From Planctomycetia bacterium (GTDB lineage Bacteria > Planctomycetota > Planctomycetia > Pirellulales > Thermoguttaceae), in assembly GCA_030539035.1 (NCBI GenBank), contig JAUNSU010000021.1:1-44354 (forward strand): a DNA stretch of 44,354 nucleotides, in the 5' to 3' direction. The notes under the pieces are model-generated. The model did not search any database, was not told the DNA's origin, and saw only the letters and a list, made by a program, of their open reading frames with translations. Each line of letters opens with the position of its first letter. The first letter of the stretch is position 1. Positions 1 through 8,211 of the stretch are shown here, in pieces. Both the position numbers and the translations under genes were made by a program.

Positions 1-713
1 TCTATTTCCGGCGCTTTTTCCTGAATTCCTTTTTCCGCGGTTCCCTTTTTCGGACTTGCAGGGGATTCCGGTGATTTTTCCTGGGCTTCGGATTCGGGAA
101 CTTCCGAGATTTTTTCGGAAGCGCTTTTCTCAGCTTTTTCAGGAGTCGAACTTTCCTTTTCCGAAAGCACAGGCGCTTTTTTAGCGGGTAAAACAGGAAC
201 TTTCGATTTTAAATCGGGAAGAGAAGAAAGAATATCCGGTTTTTCTCCCTGCTTTTCCGCGGTATCTTCGGATTTCTTTTCCGGTTCAAGGATCGGAACA
301 GTTTGTATTTCCGGGGCGGCATTCACCTCTTTGGACGAAACAGGAGTATCCGCTTGCGCAGATTCCGTTTTCTGATCGGAAGGAGCCGATTTTTCCGGTT
401 TAGGGGGAACAGTTTTCTGGGAATCCGCGGCAGGACGGAGCGGTTTAAGGACAGGGATCTTGCCGGTTTGAAGAGAAACGATCGGTTTGGGCTGCGGAGT
501 TGGAATGGATCCGACATCCTCAAGGTAATCGCGTGCGGATTTTGGGGCAAAAGTTCCCTTCTTCAATTCTTCTTTAACAAGTACAACCTCTTCGTCGGTT
601 AAACTCGCTAAAGGAGAGACTTTATCATCCGGTCGCAATCGTTTGCAAATATCAACAAGGATTTTGCTTTCGACCTGAAGCTGTTTGGCTAATGCGTATA
701 TTCGTACAGACAA
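1..713 (-). CDS. infB: Translation initiation factor IF-2, N-terminal part (partial)
   Basis: IF-2 places initiator tRNA on the small ribosomal subunit and promotes subunit joining; only its N-terminus is here, as the gene runs off the left edge. The protein begins LSVRIYALAKQLQVESKIL and continues with LASLTDEEVVLVKEEL, the small helical IF2_N domain (about residues 1-50). The remainder is a low-complexity linker rich in Pro, Lys, Glu and Ser, as expected between IF2_N and the GTPase core, which lies outside the window. The start is a TTG at 713-711: an in-frame TAA sits two codons upstream and there is no ATG before the domain. A weak AGG lies about 9 bases upstream. It follows nusA by 112 bases on the same strand, the classic nusA-infB order, so cotranscription is likely. 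Confidence 0.9.
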   Translation of the reverse strand, partial: MSVRIYALAKQLQVESKILVDICKRLRPDDKVSPLASLTDEEVVLVKEELKKGTFAPKSARDYLEDVGSIPTPQPKPIVSLQTGKIPVLKPLRPAADSQKTVPPKPEKSAPSDQKTESAQADTPVSSKEVNAAPEIQTVPILEPEKKSEDTAEKQGEKPDILSSLPDLKSKVPVLPAKKAPVLSEKESSTPEKAEKSASEKISEVPESEAQEKSPESPASPKKGTAEKGIQEKAPEI

Positions 714-825
714 CTTTTAGTACCTATTTTCAGTAAAAATTTTTGGGGTCCGCTATTTTTTTCAGCGACGATACAGTACGATCGGTTAAGACCGGCAAAG
801 CAACGTGCAACGGCTGAAATTCCAT

Positions 826-2088
826 TCACGCTTCGTTTTCCATTAAATCGTTTTCTTTTTCGTTTTCCTCATTAATTTCATCATTTTCTTTAGGTTCAAG
901 CGCTTCTTTTTCCAGTTGGTCGGCGAAGAAGTCGGCCTGTTCGGTAATATGATCCGCTTCGTCCTTGGTCAAATTTCCCATCTCCATCAGTGCGGGCGGC
1001 TCGATAACGGAAAGATCGTCGTAGGAGAAGTATCCTTCTCCGACCAGACAGTCGGCAAGATCGGCACTCATCCCGTCGATTTTCAGGAAATCTTCGACGG
1101 CATTTGAAAGGATCTGATCGAGTTCTTCCCGGGTCATTATATCAATATCCCAATCGCATAAACGGCTTGCAAGGCGAACATTTTGCCCTTTTCGACCGAT
1201 CGCAAGGGAACGCTGATCTTTTTGAACGAGAACGATGGCGCGTCCGAGCATGGAACAAAGGATCACTTCATCGACGGCGGCCGGCTGAAGGGCCTTCGGA
1301 ATAAAAGCGAGCAGATCGCTTTCCCAGGCAACGACATCAATTCTTTCGTTTCCGAGTTCATCCAGAATGTTCCGGATTCGCGATTTACGCATTCCGATGC
1401 AGGCACCCACGGAATCGATACGGGGATCAGAACAGTAAACGGCAACCTTGGTGCGGTTTCCGGCTTCCCGGCTGATCCCTTTAATTACGATTATTCCTTC
1501 GGCGATTTCGGGCACCTCCTGTTCAAAGAGTCTTTGAACAAAGATCGGACGCGACCGGCTCAAGATCACCTTGACCTTTGTTCCCGCCTTTTTAACGTCG
1601 ACGATCACCGCATGGATCCGGTCGCCCGGCCGGAAATTTTCTCTCAGTGTACGTCCTTCGCCCTTTTGGCCGATCGGAATTTTTTCCGCATTGGGGAGAA
1701 CCGCTTCCACATTTTGCAAGGTAACCGTGGTCGCTCCGCCTTCATTCCGGTAGACAACACCGCTTTCCATCTGTCCGATTCTTCCGAAATATTCATCGTA
1801 AACGGCGTCTCTTTCGGCTTCCCTGATCTTTTGAATCATGACCTGTTTTGCGGTTTGTGCTCCGATTCGTTCCGCAATTTCACTTGGGGTCAACGGAACA
1901 TTGTCCCGATAGGCGGTGATCTCGCCGGTTTGGCGGTCAATGTGAACGATCACGTTTGAATCGTCCATTCCCTGCTTGCGCGCGGCGACCACAAGGGCCT
2001 GTTCTATCCCGACAAAGACGATTTCCTTGTCTATTTTTCGTTCAAGGTGAATTTGTTCTACAATCCGAAGGACTTCATCGGGATTCAT
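826..2088 (-). CDS. nusA: Transcription termination/antitermination factor NusA
   Basis: NusA binds RNA polymerase and nascent RNA and modulates pausing, termination and antitermination. The 420-residue protein has the usual order: an N-terminal polymerase-binding domain (1-~125), an S1 domain (~130-200), then two KH domains. KH1 shows VGACIGMRKSRIRNILDEL and KH2 shows SLAIGRKGQNVRLASRL. A short helix-hairpin-like segment follows, and the last ~35 residues are strongly acidic (Glu/Asn/Asp), replacing the longer C-terminal repeats of enterobacterial NusA. The ATG at 2088 fits the family N-terminus (MNPDEVLRIVEQI). No rimP is seen upstream, unlike many bacteria where rimP-nusA-infB are adjacent. 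Transcription probably starts at the promoter at 2400-2428, leaving a leader of about 300 bases. Confidence 0.97.
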   Translation of the reverse strand: MNPDEVLRIVEQIHLERKIDKEIVFVGIEQALVVAARKQGMDDSNVIVHIDRQTGEITAYRDNVPLTPSEIAERIGAQTAKQVMIQKIREAERDAVYDEYFGRIGQMESGVVYRNEGGATTVTLQNVEAVLPNAEKIPIGQKGEGRTLRENFRPGDRIHAVIVDVKKAGTKVKVILSRSRPIFVQRLFEQEVPEIAEGIIVIKGISREAGNRTKVAVYCSDPRIDSVGACIGMRKSRIRNILDELGNERIDVVAWESDLLAFIPKALQPAAVDEVILCSMLGRAIVLVQKDQRSLAIGRKGQNVRLASRLCDWDIDIMTREELDQILSNAVEDFLKIDGMSADLADCLVGEGYFSYDDLSVIEPPALMEMGNLTKDEADHITEQADFFADQLEKEALEPKENDEINEENEKENDLMENEA

Positions 2089-2100
2089 CTGCTATTTCTC

Positions 2101-2316
2101 TCAAAATTTCAATTTCTGGTTGTTTACATCGGGAAAATTCTCCCGGGCGATCTTTTCCTGGATGATCAGGAAGGTAAAACATTCCTTATTGAGGGGGGAT
2201 CGATTTTCATTAAAACGATCTCTCCGCGATAAAGCCGCAATACCTCCGGCAGGACCAAGGTCTCTTTGGAGAAAACGGTGTTCGTGTACTTGCTGCAAAT
2301 CCATAAAATTTCCCAA
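2101..2316 (-). other. nusA leader with an unassigned 71-codon ORF
   Basis: Between the promoter at 2400-2428 and the nusA ATG lies a transcribed leader of about 300 bases. It contains an open frame with a possible TTG start at 2316 (or ATG at 2304) that ends with TGA 12 bases before nusA. The predicted peptide resembles no family I recognise and is not RimP. A small hairpin, GATCG/CGATC with a TTTT/AAAA extension, sits at 2198-2220. The leader could be untranslated and regulatory, or the ORF could be a real small gene; the sequence does not decide. Confidence 0.25.
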
Positions 2317-2399
2317 CTTGCCCCTTTACGGTAAAATCAAATCCTGTCGGGGATATATTGACTTGAAACAGTACTTCAAAAAACAATTCTTACCGGAAT

Positions 2400-2428
2400 A
2401 TAATACTCCTAAAGAGAATAAACGTCAA
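2400..2428 (-). promoter_or_regulatory. Sigma70-type promoter for nusA-infB
   Basis: On the minus strand TTGACG (2428-2423), a 17-base spacer and TATTAT (2405-2400) form a near-consensus promoter. Transcription would start near 2393 and run into nusA. The -35 has 5 of 6 consensus bases and the -10 has 5 of 6. Confidence 0.6.
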
Positions 2429-2546
2429 GTATTCTGCATACAGTTTCATGAGTTTTTAATTAAAAAGAGAGACTTTTTTAAAATTTTCCCTGTTTTCTCA
2501 TGTATTTCTTTCGAAAAAAAATGAGAAAAGGAGAGATTCAAAGAAG

Positions 2547-2572
2547 GAAAATTTTTCTCGAAAAGGAGAAAA
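2547..2572 (-). terminator. Possible weak terminator after the hisS-ispH-dus run
   Basis: On the minus strand, 17 bases past the dus stop, arms TTTTCTC and GAGAAAA pair perfectly over 7 bp around a 6-base loop and are followed by ATTTTCC. The stem is A/T-rich and the U-tract short, so the call is weak. Confidence 0.3.
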
Positions 2573-2588
2573 AATCAAAATTTCATTT

Positions 2589-3581
2589 TCAGGACGGGTT
2601 AAAAAGATCTTCGATCATCCGCAAAAACTCTTCTTTTTCGGAGACTTGGGAGATTTTTGTACGAAAAGATCTTCCGCCCGGCTTCCCTTTCGCATAAAAA
2701 CAGGCAAACCGGCGCATTAAAAGAACCGCTTTTTCCGGTCCGTGATATTCCTCGGAAAAGCGAAAATGGCGCAAAAGAATTTCTTTTTGCTCCATAAGAT
2801 CGGGATCGGGGATCCGGGTACCGTCAAGAAGCGCCTGCTGGATCTGCCGGAAGATCCAGGGACGTTCCAAAGCGGCCCTTCCGATCATAATACCGTCAAC
2901 AGACTTGCCGGAGAGACGGTCCAGGGCTTCGTCCACCGTGCGAATATCTCCGTTTCCGATCAAAGGAATCGCACGTAAAAAAGGTTTGATCCGGGCGATT
3001 TCATCCCAATTGGCCGAGCCCCTGTATAGTTGGCTGGCGGTTCGTCCATGAACGGTAAGCGCGGAAGCGCCTGCTCCCTCCGCCGCTTGGGCGACATCAA
3101 CCGCGTTGATCGTATCCTGGGTCAATCCCAATCGTATTTTTGCGGTAATCGGGACAGGGGCGGCGGCCTTGACAACCTGTTCGATAATTTGTCCCACTTT
3201 TTCCGGATCGCGAAGAAGCCAAGATCCGCTTGCCGAGTTCCTTACAATTTTCGGAGCGGGACAGCCGAAATTCAGATCGATTATTTTGACCTTGTAATCG
3301 CGGACCAGCCGTGCTGCGGTTTGTGCCAAAATGATCGGATCATTATCCCAGATCTGGACGGAAAGAGGACCTTCTTCGGATTCGATCCGGCGAAGACGTG
3401 CTGGATGTTCTTTTCCCTGAGCATCGCAATAAACAAAAGAGCGGGCACTGATCATTTCCGTTTCCAGAAGTCCTGCACCCCCGAGCGAACGCAAAAGCGA
3501 TCTCCAGGGCCAATCGCTTAAATCGGCCATTGGCGCCGCAATTACAGGCGGATCGATCTTTTGGTTCCCAATAGACAACAT
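2589..3581 (-). CDS. dus: tRNA-dihydrouridine synthase (DusB-like)
   Basis: This FMN enzyme reduces specific uridines in tRNA to dihydrouridine. The frame opens further upstream, but the family N-terminus (PPVIAAPMADLSDWPWR) fixes the start at the ATG at 3579-3581, giving 330 residues, the usual Dus length. Catalytic Cys107 lies in DLNFGCPAPK, HGRTASQLYRG is the FMN-phosphate region, and GNGDIRTVDEALD plus GIMIGRAALERPW complete the barrel signatures. The choice between DusA, DusB and DusC is uncertain; DusB fits best. It begins 10 bases after the ispH stop, so it is probably the last gene of the hisS-ispH-dus unit. No good Shine-Dalgarno is visible, consistent with coupling. Confidence 0.92.
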   Translation of the reverse strand: MLSIGNQKIDPPVIAAPMADLSDWPWRSLLRSLGGAGLLETEMISARSFVYCDAQGKEHPARLRRIESEEGPLSVQIWDNDPIILAQTAARLVRDYKVKIIDLNFGCPAPKIVRNSASGSWLLRDPEKVGQIIEQVVKAAAPVPITAKIRLGLTQDTINAVDVAQAAEGAGASALTVHGRTASQLYRGSANWDEIARIKPFLRAIPLIGNGDIRTVDEALDRLSGKSVDGIMIGRAALERPWIFRQIQQALLDGTRIPDPDLMEQKEILLRHFRFSEEYHGPEKAVLLMRRFACFYAKGKPGGRSFRTKISQVSEKEEFLRMIEDLFNPS

Positions 3582-3591
3582 GATTTTGTTT

Positions 3592-4524
3592 TTACTTTCG
3601 TATCGGATTGGTTGGGTCTTGCGTCGTATCTTCTCTTTCCAGGACAACGGCTCCCCATTCCCGGACAAGGCGATCCACCGTTTTTTGAACGATTTCTTCG
3701 GGAACACTTGCTCCGGAAGTGATCAGAACTCTTTTGGAATTTTCAAGCCATTCGGGGCGAACCTCATCCGGTCCGTCGACCAGGAAGGAGTTGGGAACGA
3801 ATTCCCGGGCCAGTTCCGCAAGGCGCTGTGTATTGGAGCTGTTGACGCTTCCGACGACCAGAACGGCATCACATCCGATAATACACTGCCGGACAGCGTC
3901 CTGATGTTCTTGTGTTGCGCGGCAAATACAGGGAGGATCCTGTTTTCGCAGTTGAGGAAAGCGGGAACAGAGTTTCCGAAAAATGCGATCGGATTCTCCT
4001 GCCGACAAAGTAGTTTGCATTACGCAGGCTAATTTGTGATCCTCGGCAAGAACAAGATCCTCGGCATCTTTTTCAGAACCAATCAGATAAATTCGATCCG
4101 GGGCTTCTCCGATCGTTCCGACGACCTCATCATGTCCGGAATGTCCGATCAAAAGGATCTTATAATTGCTTTTTGCGTAATTTCGGACCTGATCATGGAT
4201 TCGGGCGACCAAAGGACAGGTTGCGTCGACCGTTTTTAATTGAAGATCATTTGCCTGCTGCCGAATTATCGGGGCAACGCCGTGTGCGGAGAAAAGGAGT
4301 ACGGATCCTGCTGGAACATGATCAAGATCATTGACAAACTGAACTCCCCGATTCTGGAAAGAGCGGACGACCCAGGTATTATGAACCAGTTCATGAAAGA
4401 CATAAACCGGGAGCTTAATACCGGAATCGGGCCTTGAAGCGGCAAGCAGGATCTCTTCAAGAATCGCGACCGCCCGTTTTACGCCGGCGCAAAAACCGCG
4501 GGGACGGGCAAGAACGATTTCCAT
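3592..4524 (-). CDS. ispH: 4-hydroxy-3-methylbut-2-enyl diphosphate reductase
   Basis: IspH (LytB) is the last enzyme of the non-mevalonate isoprenoid pathway and reduces HMBPP to IPP and DMAPP with a 4Fe-4S cluster. The 310-residue protein carries the cluster cysteines in RPRGFCAGVKRA (Cys12), VDATCPLV (Cys103) and ICRAT (Cys201). Substrate-binding motifs FSAHGVAP, GHSGHDEVVGTIGE, VGSVNSSNTQRL and ITSGASVPEEIV are all present. It starts one base after the hisS stop and its AAGG ribosome-binding sequence lies inside the hisS end, so the two are almost certainly cotranscribed and coupled. Confidence 0.96.
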   Translation of the reverse strand: MEIVLARPRGFCAGVKRAVAILEEILLAASRPDSGIKLPVYVFHELVHNTWVVRSFQNRGVQFVNDLDHVPAGSVLLFSAHGVAPIIRQQANDLQLKTVDATCPLVARIHDQVRNYAKSNYKILLIGHSGHDEVVGTIGEAPDRIYLIGSEKDAEDLVLAEDHKLACVMQTTLSAGESDRIFRKLCSRFPQLRKQDPPCICRATQEHQDAVRQCIIGCDAVLVVGSVNSSNTQRLAELAREFVPNSFLVDGPDEVRPEWLENSKRVLITSGASVPEEIVQKTVDRLVREWGAVVLEREDTTQDPTNPIRK

Positions 4525-4525
4525 T

Positions 4526-5890
4526 TTACAGAACCTTTTTTAAATAATCGGGAAGATCGGTGATCGATACTTCATCCTGAGATCCTGTTTTCAGATTTTT
4601 GACCTGAACGATCTTTCGTTCCCATTCGGAGGATCCGATCACAAGGACGCAGGCAAAGCCTTTTCGGTCCGCGAACTTCAGTTGGATCCCCAATTTTTTG
4701 GGTTCCGGATAGATCTCGGCGCCGATTCCGATTTTTCGAAGATCTGATCCGATCTTCAGATATTCATTAGTGAGATTTTTATCAAAGCATGCGATCAGAA
4801 CCTGAACGGGAGAGGAGGTTTTTTCGACCATTCCCAGCTCTTCAAGGGCCGCGAACAGTCGGTCCATTCCGAGCGATGCTCCGATTCCCGGGAGCGTTTG
4901 CTTCGTATAAAGTCCGGCGAGATTGTCGTATCGTCCGCCGCTGCAAACGCTTCCGATTTTGGGAAGATCGGTTAAAAAGGTTTCAAAAATCGTTCCTGTA
5001 TAGTAGTCGAGTCCCCGTGCGATGGAAATATCAAGGACAAAACGGTCTTTCGGAATACCGAGAGAGGAGGCCGCGTCGAGGATCTGCCGAAGAACGGAAA
5101 CCCCGTCGAGTCCGTTTTCATTTCCGGAAAGGGTCTTTTCCAAATGATTCAGGACGGATTCATTATCGGAATTTTCCAAGAGAACGAGATCGAGGATGGA
5201 GTTGGCTTTGTCGGAAGGGATGCCGGCAGCGGCGATCATTTCTTCGGCGACTTTTTCGCGTCCGATTTTCCCCAATTTATCGAGTGCGCGCAGGACAGGA
5301 ACCGCTTTATCGGGAATATCCAGTTTTTCCAGAAGTCCAGTAAGGATTTTCCGGCTGTTGAGATGGATCTGGAATCGTGTAAAAGAATTGTTCGTCTTCA
5401 AGTCGATTCGTTCCATGATATCATTGATCACGAGAGCGGTTTCTACATCAGAAAAAGAAGAGGTTGTCCCGATCGTATCGAAATCGCACTGCATGAACTC
5501 GCGATATCGTCCGGCTTGGGTATTCTCTCCTCGCCAAACCTTTGCCAAGTGATAGCGTTTGAAGGGAAGGGGAAGTTCCGCAAGATGCTGAGCGGAAAAA
5601 CGGGCGAAAGGAACGGTCAAGTCGAACCGCATTCCGACTTTTCTTCCTCCATTGTCCTCGAACTGATAAAGCTGTTTATCGGTTTCATCGCTCCCTTTTC
5701 CGGAGAGAATTTCCAGATATTCAAGGACAGGGGTATCAATGGGAGCAAATCCATAGGAACGGTAAACGGAAGAGACCCGATCGATCAGAATTTCCCGGGG
5801 GATCATCATTTCCGGAAGGAAATCCCGAAATCCTTTGAGTGTTCGCGGTTCGATAATTTTAACTTTTTCGCCCTTTTCGTTAGCAGACAT
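4526..5890 (-). CDS. hisS: Histidine-tRNA ligase
   Basis: A class II aminoacyl-tRNA synthetase that charges tRNA-His. The 454-residue protein shows motif 2 around KRYHLAKVWRGENTQAGRYR, the histidine-specific signature ARGLDYYTG, and motif 3 GIGASLGMDRLFAALEEL. The C-terminal anticodon-binding domain (about 365-454) follows, with QVLIACFDKNLTNEYLKIG. The N-terminus has an extra ~12 residues before EPRTLKGFRDFLPEMM, the conserved beginning. It is the first gene of the hisS-ispH-dus run; no convincing promoter was recognised just upstream, and a terminator hairpin for the preceding gene lies at 5927-5971. Confidence 0.96.
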   Translation of the reverse strand: MSANEKGEKVKIIEPRTLKGFRDFLPEMMIPREILIDRVSSVYRSYGFAPIDTPVLEYLEILSGKGSDETDKQLYQFEDNGGRKVGMRFDLTVPFARFSAQHLAELPLPFKRYHLAKVWRGENTQAGRYREFMQCDFDTIGTTSSFSDVETALVINDIMERIDLKTNNSFTRFQIHLNSRKILTGLLEKLDIPDKAVPVLRALDKLGKIGREKVAEEMIAAAGIPSDKANSILDLVLLENSDNESVLNHLEKTLSGNENGLDGVSVLRQILDAASSLGIPKDRFVLDISIARGLDYYTGTIFETFLTDLPKIGSVCSGGRYDNLAGLYTKQTLPGIGASLGMDRLFAALEELGMVEKTSSPVQVLIACFDKNLTNEYLKIGSDLRKIGIGAEIYPEPKKLGIQLKFADRKGFACVLVIGSSEWERKIVQVKNLKTGSQDEVSITDLPDYLKKVL

Positions 5891-5926
5891 GAAAAACTCG
5901 CTGAATAAATGGATAAAGGAATAAAT

Positions 5927-5971
5927 GATCCGAGCGGAAGAAGAAAGATCTCTTTCCTCCCGTTCGGATTC
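5927..5971 (-). terminator. Hairpin terminator after the aldolase gene
   Basis: A long imperfect inverted repeat with outer arms GAATCCGAACGGGAGGAAAGA and a matching right arm lies between the aldolase stop (6010) and hisS (5890). On the minus strand it is followed by CATTTATTCCTTT, a moderately U-rich tail. It probably separates the aldolase unit from hisS. Confidence 0.5.
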
Positions 5972-6009
5972 AAATGAAAGATGGAATGATGATTTTAGCA
6001 GCGGAGGAA

Positions 6010-6990
6010 TTATTTGTTTCCAGCGGCTTTGATCTGATCGAAGAACTGGGTGTAATGATCTTTTGTTTCCTGGGAATCCCGGGCCTTGATCGCGGAACGG
6101 GGATGCTGATTAAAGAAGCCGGTGATCATATATTCCGGATAAGGTCCCCATTCGAGTTCCTTTCGGAGGGTAATGAATTCGTTTTCCAGGCATTCGTAAA
6201 TGGATCGCAAATTATATTTTGGATTATCTTTGAGGAAAGCGAGGAGGAGTTCCATGGGGCAATTTCCTGCACCGCGTCCCAATCCGCTGATTGTTGCGTC
6301 GACCCGGGTCGCACCATGCCGCATGGACTCGATCGTATTCGCGAAAGCGAGCTGCTGATTATTATGCGCATGGATTCCGACTTCCTTATTGTTTTTTGAA
6401 GCGAAATTCATGTATTTTTTGATCAGATATTCGGTCTGTTCGGTAATAAGATATCCATAGCTGTCGACCACGACGATTGTGGAAGCGGCGGAAGCGGCGA
6501 CCCGTTCCAGGCATTTGTCCAAGGTGATCTCGTCAACGACAGAGATAGCCATCATATTAGCGGATACTTCATATCCTTTTTCGGAAGCGTCCTGAATCAT
6601 TTCAAGGGCTTCATCGATTTGATAATCGTAAAACGCGACCCGAATCATATCCAGAACACTTTCAGAAGCGGGAATAATATCGTGTTTCCAATTGGATTTG
6701 CCGGCATCGGCCATGCAGGCCAGCTTTAATTTGGAAGGATTGTCGCCGACGACCCGACGGAGATCTTCTTCATTGCAGAATTTCCAGGGGCCCATTTCCT
6801 CACGGGAGAAAAATTTGTCCGAATTTTTGTATCCGATTTCCATATAATCCACTCCGGCGGCGACGCAGGTATCGTAAACTGCCCGAACAAATTTATCGGA
6901 AAAACGATGATTATTAACCAAACCACCATCGCGAATCGTACAATCGAGTACTTTCACATTCGGACGACTGATCGACCAAGGAGCATTCAT
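6010..6990 (-). CDS. DRE-TIM aldolase, 4-hydroxy-2-oxovalerate aldolase-like
   Basis: A 326-residue member of the HMG-CoA lyase-like (DRE-TIM metallolyase) barrel family. LDCTIRDGGLVNNHRF holds the Arg-Asp catalytic pair near the first strand, GIHAHNNQQLA gives the metal-binding His-x-His, and GLGRGAGNCPMELLLA is the usual glycine-rich loop. The closest familiar relatives are MhpE/DmpG-type 4-hydroxy-2-oxovalerate aldolases, but no dehydrogenase partner (MhpF/DmpF) is adjacent. The true substrate is therefore open; isopropylmalate- or citramalate-synthase-like roles seem less likely because the regulatory C-terminus is absent. The gene stands alone, with a near-consensus promoter at 7167-7195 and a hairpin terminator at 5927-5971. 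Confidence 0.8.
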   Translation of the reverse strand: MNAPWSISRPNVKVLDCTIRDGGLVNNHRFSDKFVRAVYDTCVAAGVDYMEIGYKNSDKFFSREEMGPWKFCNEEDLRRVVGDNPSKLKLACMADAGKSNWKHDIIPASESVLDMIRVAFYDYQIDEALEMIQDASEKGYEVSANMMAISVVDEITLDKCLERVAASAASTIVVVDSYGYLITEQTEYLIKKYMNFASKNNKEVGIHAHNNQQLAFANTIESMRHGATRVDATISGLGRGAGNCPMELLLAFLKDNPKYNLRSIYECLENEFITLRKELEWGPYPEYMITGFFNQHPRSAIKARDSQETKDHYTQFFDQIKAAGNK

Positions 6991-7166
6991 GAGTTAATTC
7001 CTCTCTGTAGAAGTTGGAGGGACAAAAATCACTCCATAAAGATAAAATATGGTATTGCGGTCTCTTCGAGTACTTTTTCCGCTTGTTCCAAAATATATTC
7101 GGCGGATAAAATAAATTAAGAGCGCGGGGCAGAAAAATTTCCAACACAATCTTTCTTACATTGCAT

Positions 7167-7195
7167 AATTTACTCTATAAAAAAGAGGTTGTCAA
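7167..7195 (-). promoter_or_regulatory. Sigma70-type promoter for the aldolase gene
   Basis: On the minus strand TTGACA (7195-7190), exactly 17 bases, then TAAATT (7172-7167). The -35 is perfect. Transcription would begin near 7160, giving a leader of about 170 bases before the ATG at 6990. Confidence 0.65.
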
Positions 7196-7229
7196 GTAAA
7201 TAATACAGACTCGATAAAAAATGATTGAA

Positions 7230-7268
7230 TAAAAAAGGATACTGGACGAAAAAAACGTCAAGTATCCT
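7230..7268 (-). terminator. Strong rho-independent terminator after the FHA gene
   Basis: On the minus strand the arms AGGATACT and AGTATCCT, extended by GACG/CGTC across one mismatch, enclose a 7-base T loop and are followed directly by TTTTTT. It begins 26 bases past the FHA stop codon and insulates the FHA gene from the aldolase promoter downstream. Confidence 0.8.
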
Positions 7269-7293
7269 CTTATTTGAACTTTTTTTGGGTCGA

Positions 7294-7800
7294 TTATTGA
7301 TCAAATTTGAGATCATCGAGCGTCAAGCCGGAATAATCTTCTTTGAAGGAACCATCGTCCAGGGATTTCTTTGCGTTTATATTCTTTGGGGCGGAGGTCG
7401 AAGATCGTCTTCCGGAGGCTCCCGGCTTGTCCAAACCGGCATTTTCGAAGAGAGATCGGCGGAAAAAGTCCGCTTCAAAGAACTCGGGAGGATTGAATCC
7501 ATCGGTTCCATTTGCAACTGGATCATATTTCAGAAAATATTCGTGGGAGGCAAAGCTGACCTTTTGGCCCGGATCTGCCCGATGATCCATGATGCGCATA
7601 CCGTTAATCTTCGTTCCGTTTGAACTTTTAAGATCAATAAGATACCAGTATCCGTTCAGAATGGCCAATCTGCAATGCTTGCCGGATATATTTGGAAATT
7701 TTAAAACAATATCGCAGGAAGGATGCCGCCCGAGCACCATTTCCGTTTTATTCAAGACGATATCGTCGCCCCCTCTCACCGGAACAAGAACTCCATACAT
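7294..7800 (-). CDS. FHA-domain protein
   Basis: A 168-residue cytoplasmic protein whose first ~95 residues form a forkhead-associated domain, a phosphothreonine-binding module. The signature residues are in place: LGRHPSCDIV (Gly24-Arg25), NISGKHCRL (Ser39, His42) and SSNGTKING (59-66). The C-terminal ~70 residues are Ser/Lys/Asp-rich and probably disordered. Such proteins usually read out Ser/Thr kinase signalling, but no kinase or phosphatase gene is in this window, so the partner is unknown. AAAGGAG lies 8 bases upstream of the ATG. The strong terminator at 7230-7268 suggests a single-gene unit. Confidence 0.9.
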   Translation of the reverse strand: MYGVLVPVRGGDDIVLNKTEMVLGRHPSCDIVLKFPNISGKHCRLAILNGYWYLIDLKSSNGTKINGMRIMDHRADPGQKVSFASHEYFLKYDPVANGTDGFNPPEFFEADFFRRSLFENAGLDKPGASGRRSSTSAPKNINAKKSLDDGSFKEDYSGLTLDDLKFDQ

Positions 7801-7896
7801 AATGTTTACTCCTTTGAACCTGAAAAAATAATAAATAAAACAGGATGCAACCGTTTTTTGAATACTTTTGTATCAAAATAAAACAGGTTGTCTATA

Positions 7897-7920
7897 ATTT
7901 ATGCAAAAAATTGCATAAAT
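7897..7920. promoter_or_regulatory. Perfect 10-bp inverted repeat, possible operator
   Basis: ATTTATGCAA, a 4-base AAAA spacer, then TTGCATAAAT: a perfect palindrome about 100 bases upstream of the FHA start and about 290 bases upstream of the divergent secreted-protein gene at 8212. No U-tract follows on either strand, so a protein-binding site is more likely than a terminator. Confidence 0.4.
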
Positions 7921-7962
7921 ATGGTTTAAAACGCAATAGATATACCAGTAAATATATATTAT

Positions 7963-8128
7963 ATGCAAAATTTTAAAAATAATAATAGATTCCAAAAATA
8001 TCTTTTCATAATCCAGAATTACTCTCCGGGTTTATGAACGCGGAACACGGAAACACCTTCTGTTTAATCGTTAAAATCCGCACAACCCTTACTGAAAATG
8101 GAAATCTAATGCAAAATGTTAAAATAAT
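7963..8128. repeat. Two copies of an ATGCAAAAT-type AT-rich element
   Basis: ATGCAAAATTTTAAAAATAAT (7963-7983) and ATGCAAAATGTTAAAATAAT (8109-8128) are near-identical direct repeats about 146 bases apart in the AT-rich gap 7801-8211; the ATGCAA core also forms the palindrome at 7897-7920. Apart from these elements and candidate promoters I see no gene in this gap. Confidence 0.35.
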
Positions 8129-8130
8129 CC

Positions 8131-8159
8131 TTGTGTTTTGCTTTTACTGATATTATCGT
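8131..8159 (+). promoter_or_regulatory. Candidate promoter for the secreted protein at 8212
   Basis: TTGTGT (8131-8136), 17 bases, TATCGT (8154-8159); TATTAT and TATAAA hexamers overlap nearby and could serve instead. Weak but correctly placed, directly after the second ATGCAAAAT repeat. Confidence 0.3.
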
Positions 8160-8211
8160 ATAAATCAGATAAAGGTATTTTTTTGAATTTGTCCTGTTTA
8201 AGGAGGAAAAG

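Noticed and set aside
1183-1959. 258-codon plus-strand ORF
   Set aside because: Antisense to nusA, no family resemblance; a by-product of the core gene's codon pattern.
2101-2316. rimP upstream of nusA
   Set aside because: The ORF in that place lacks RimP features, so rimP is not claimed.
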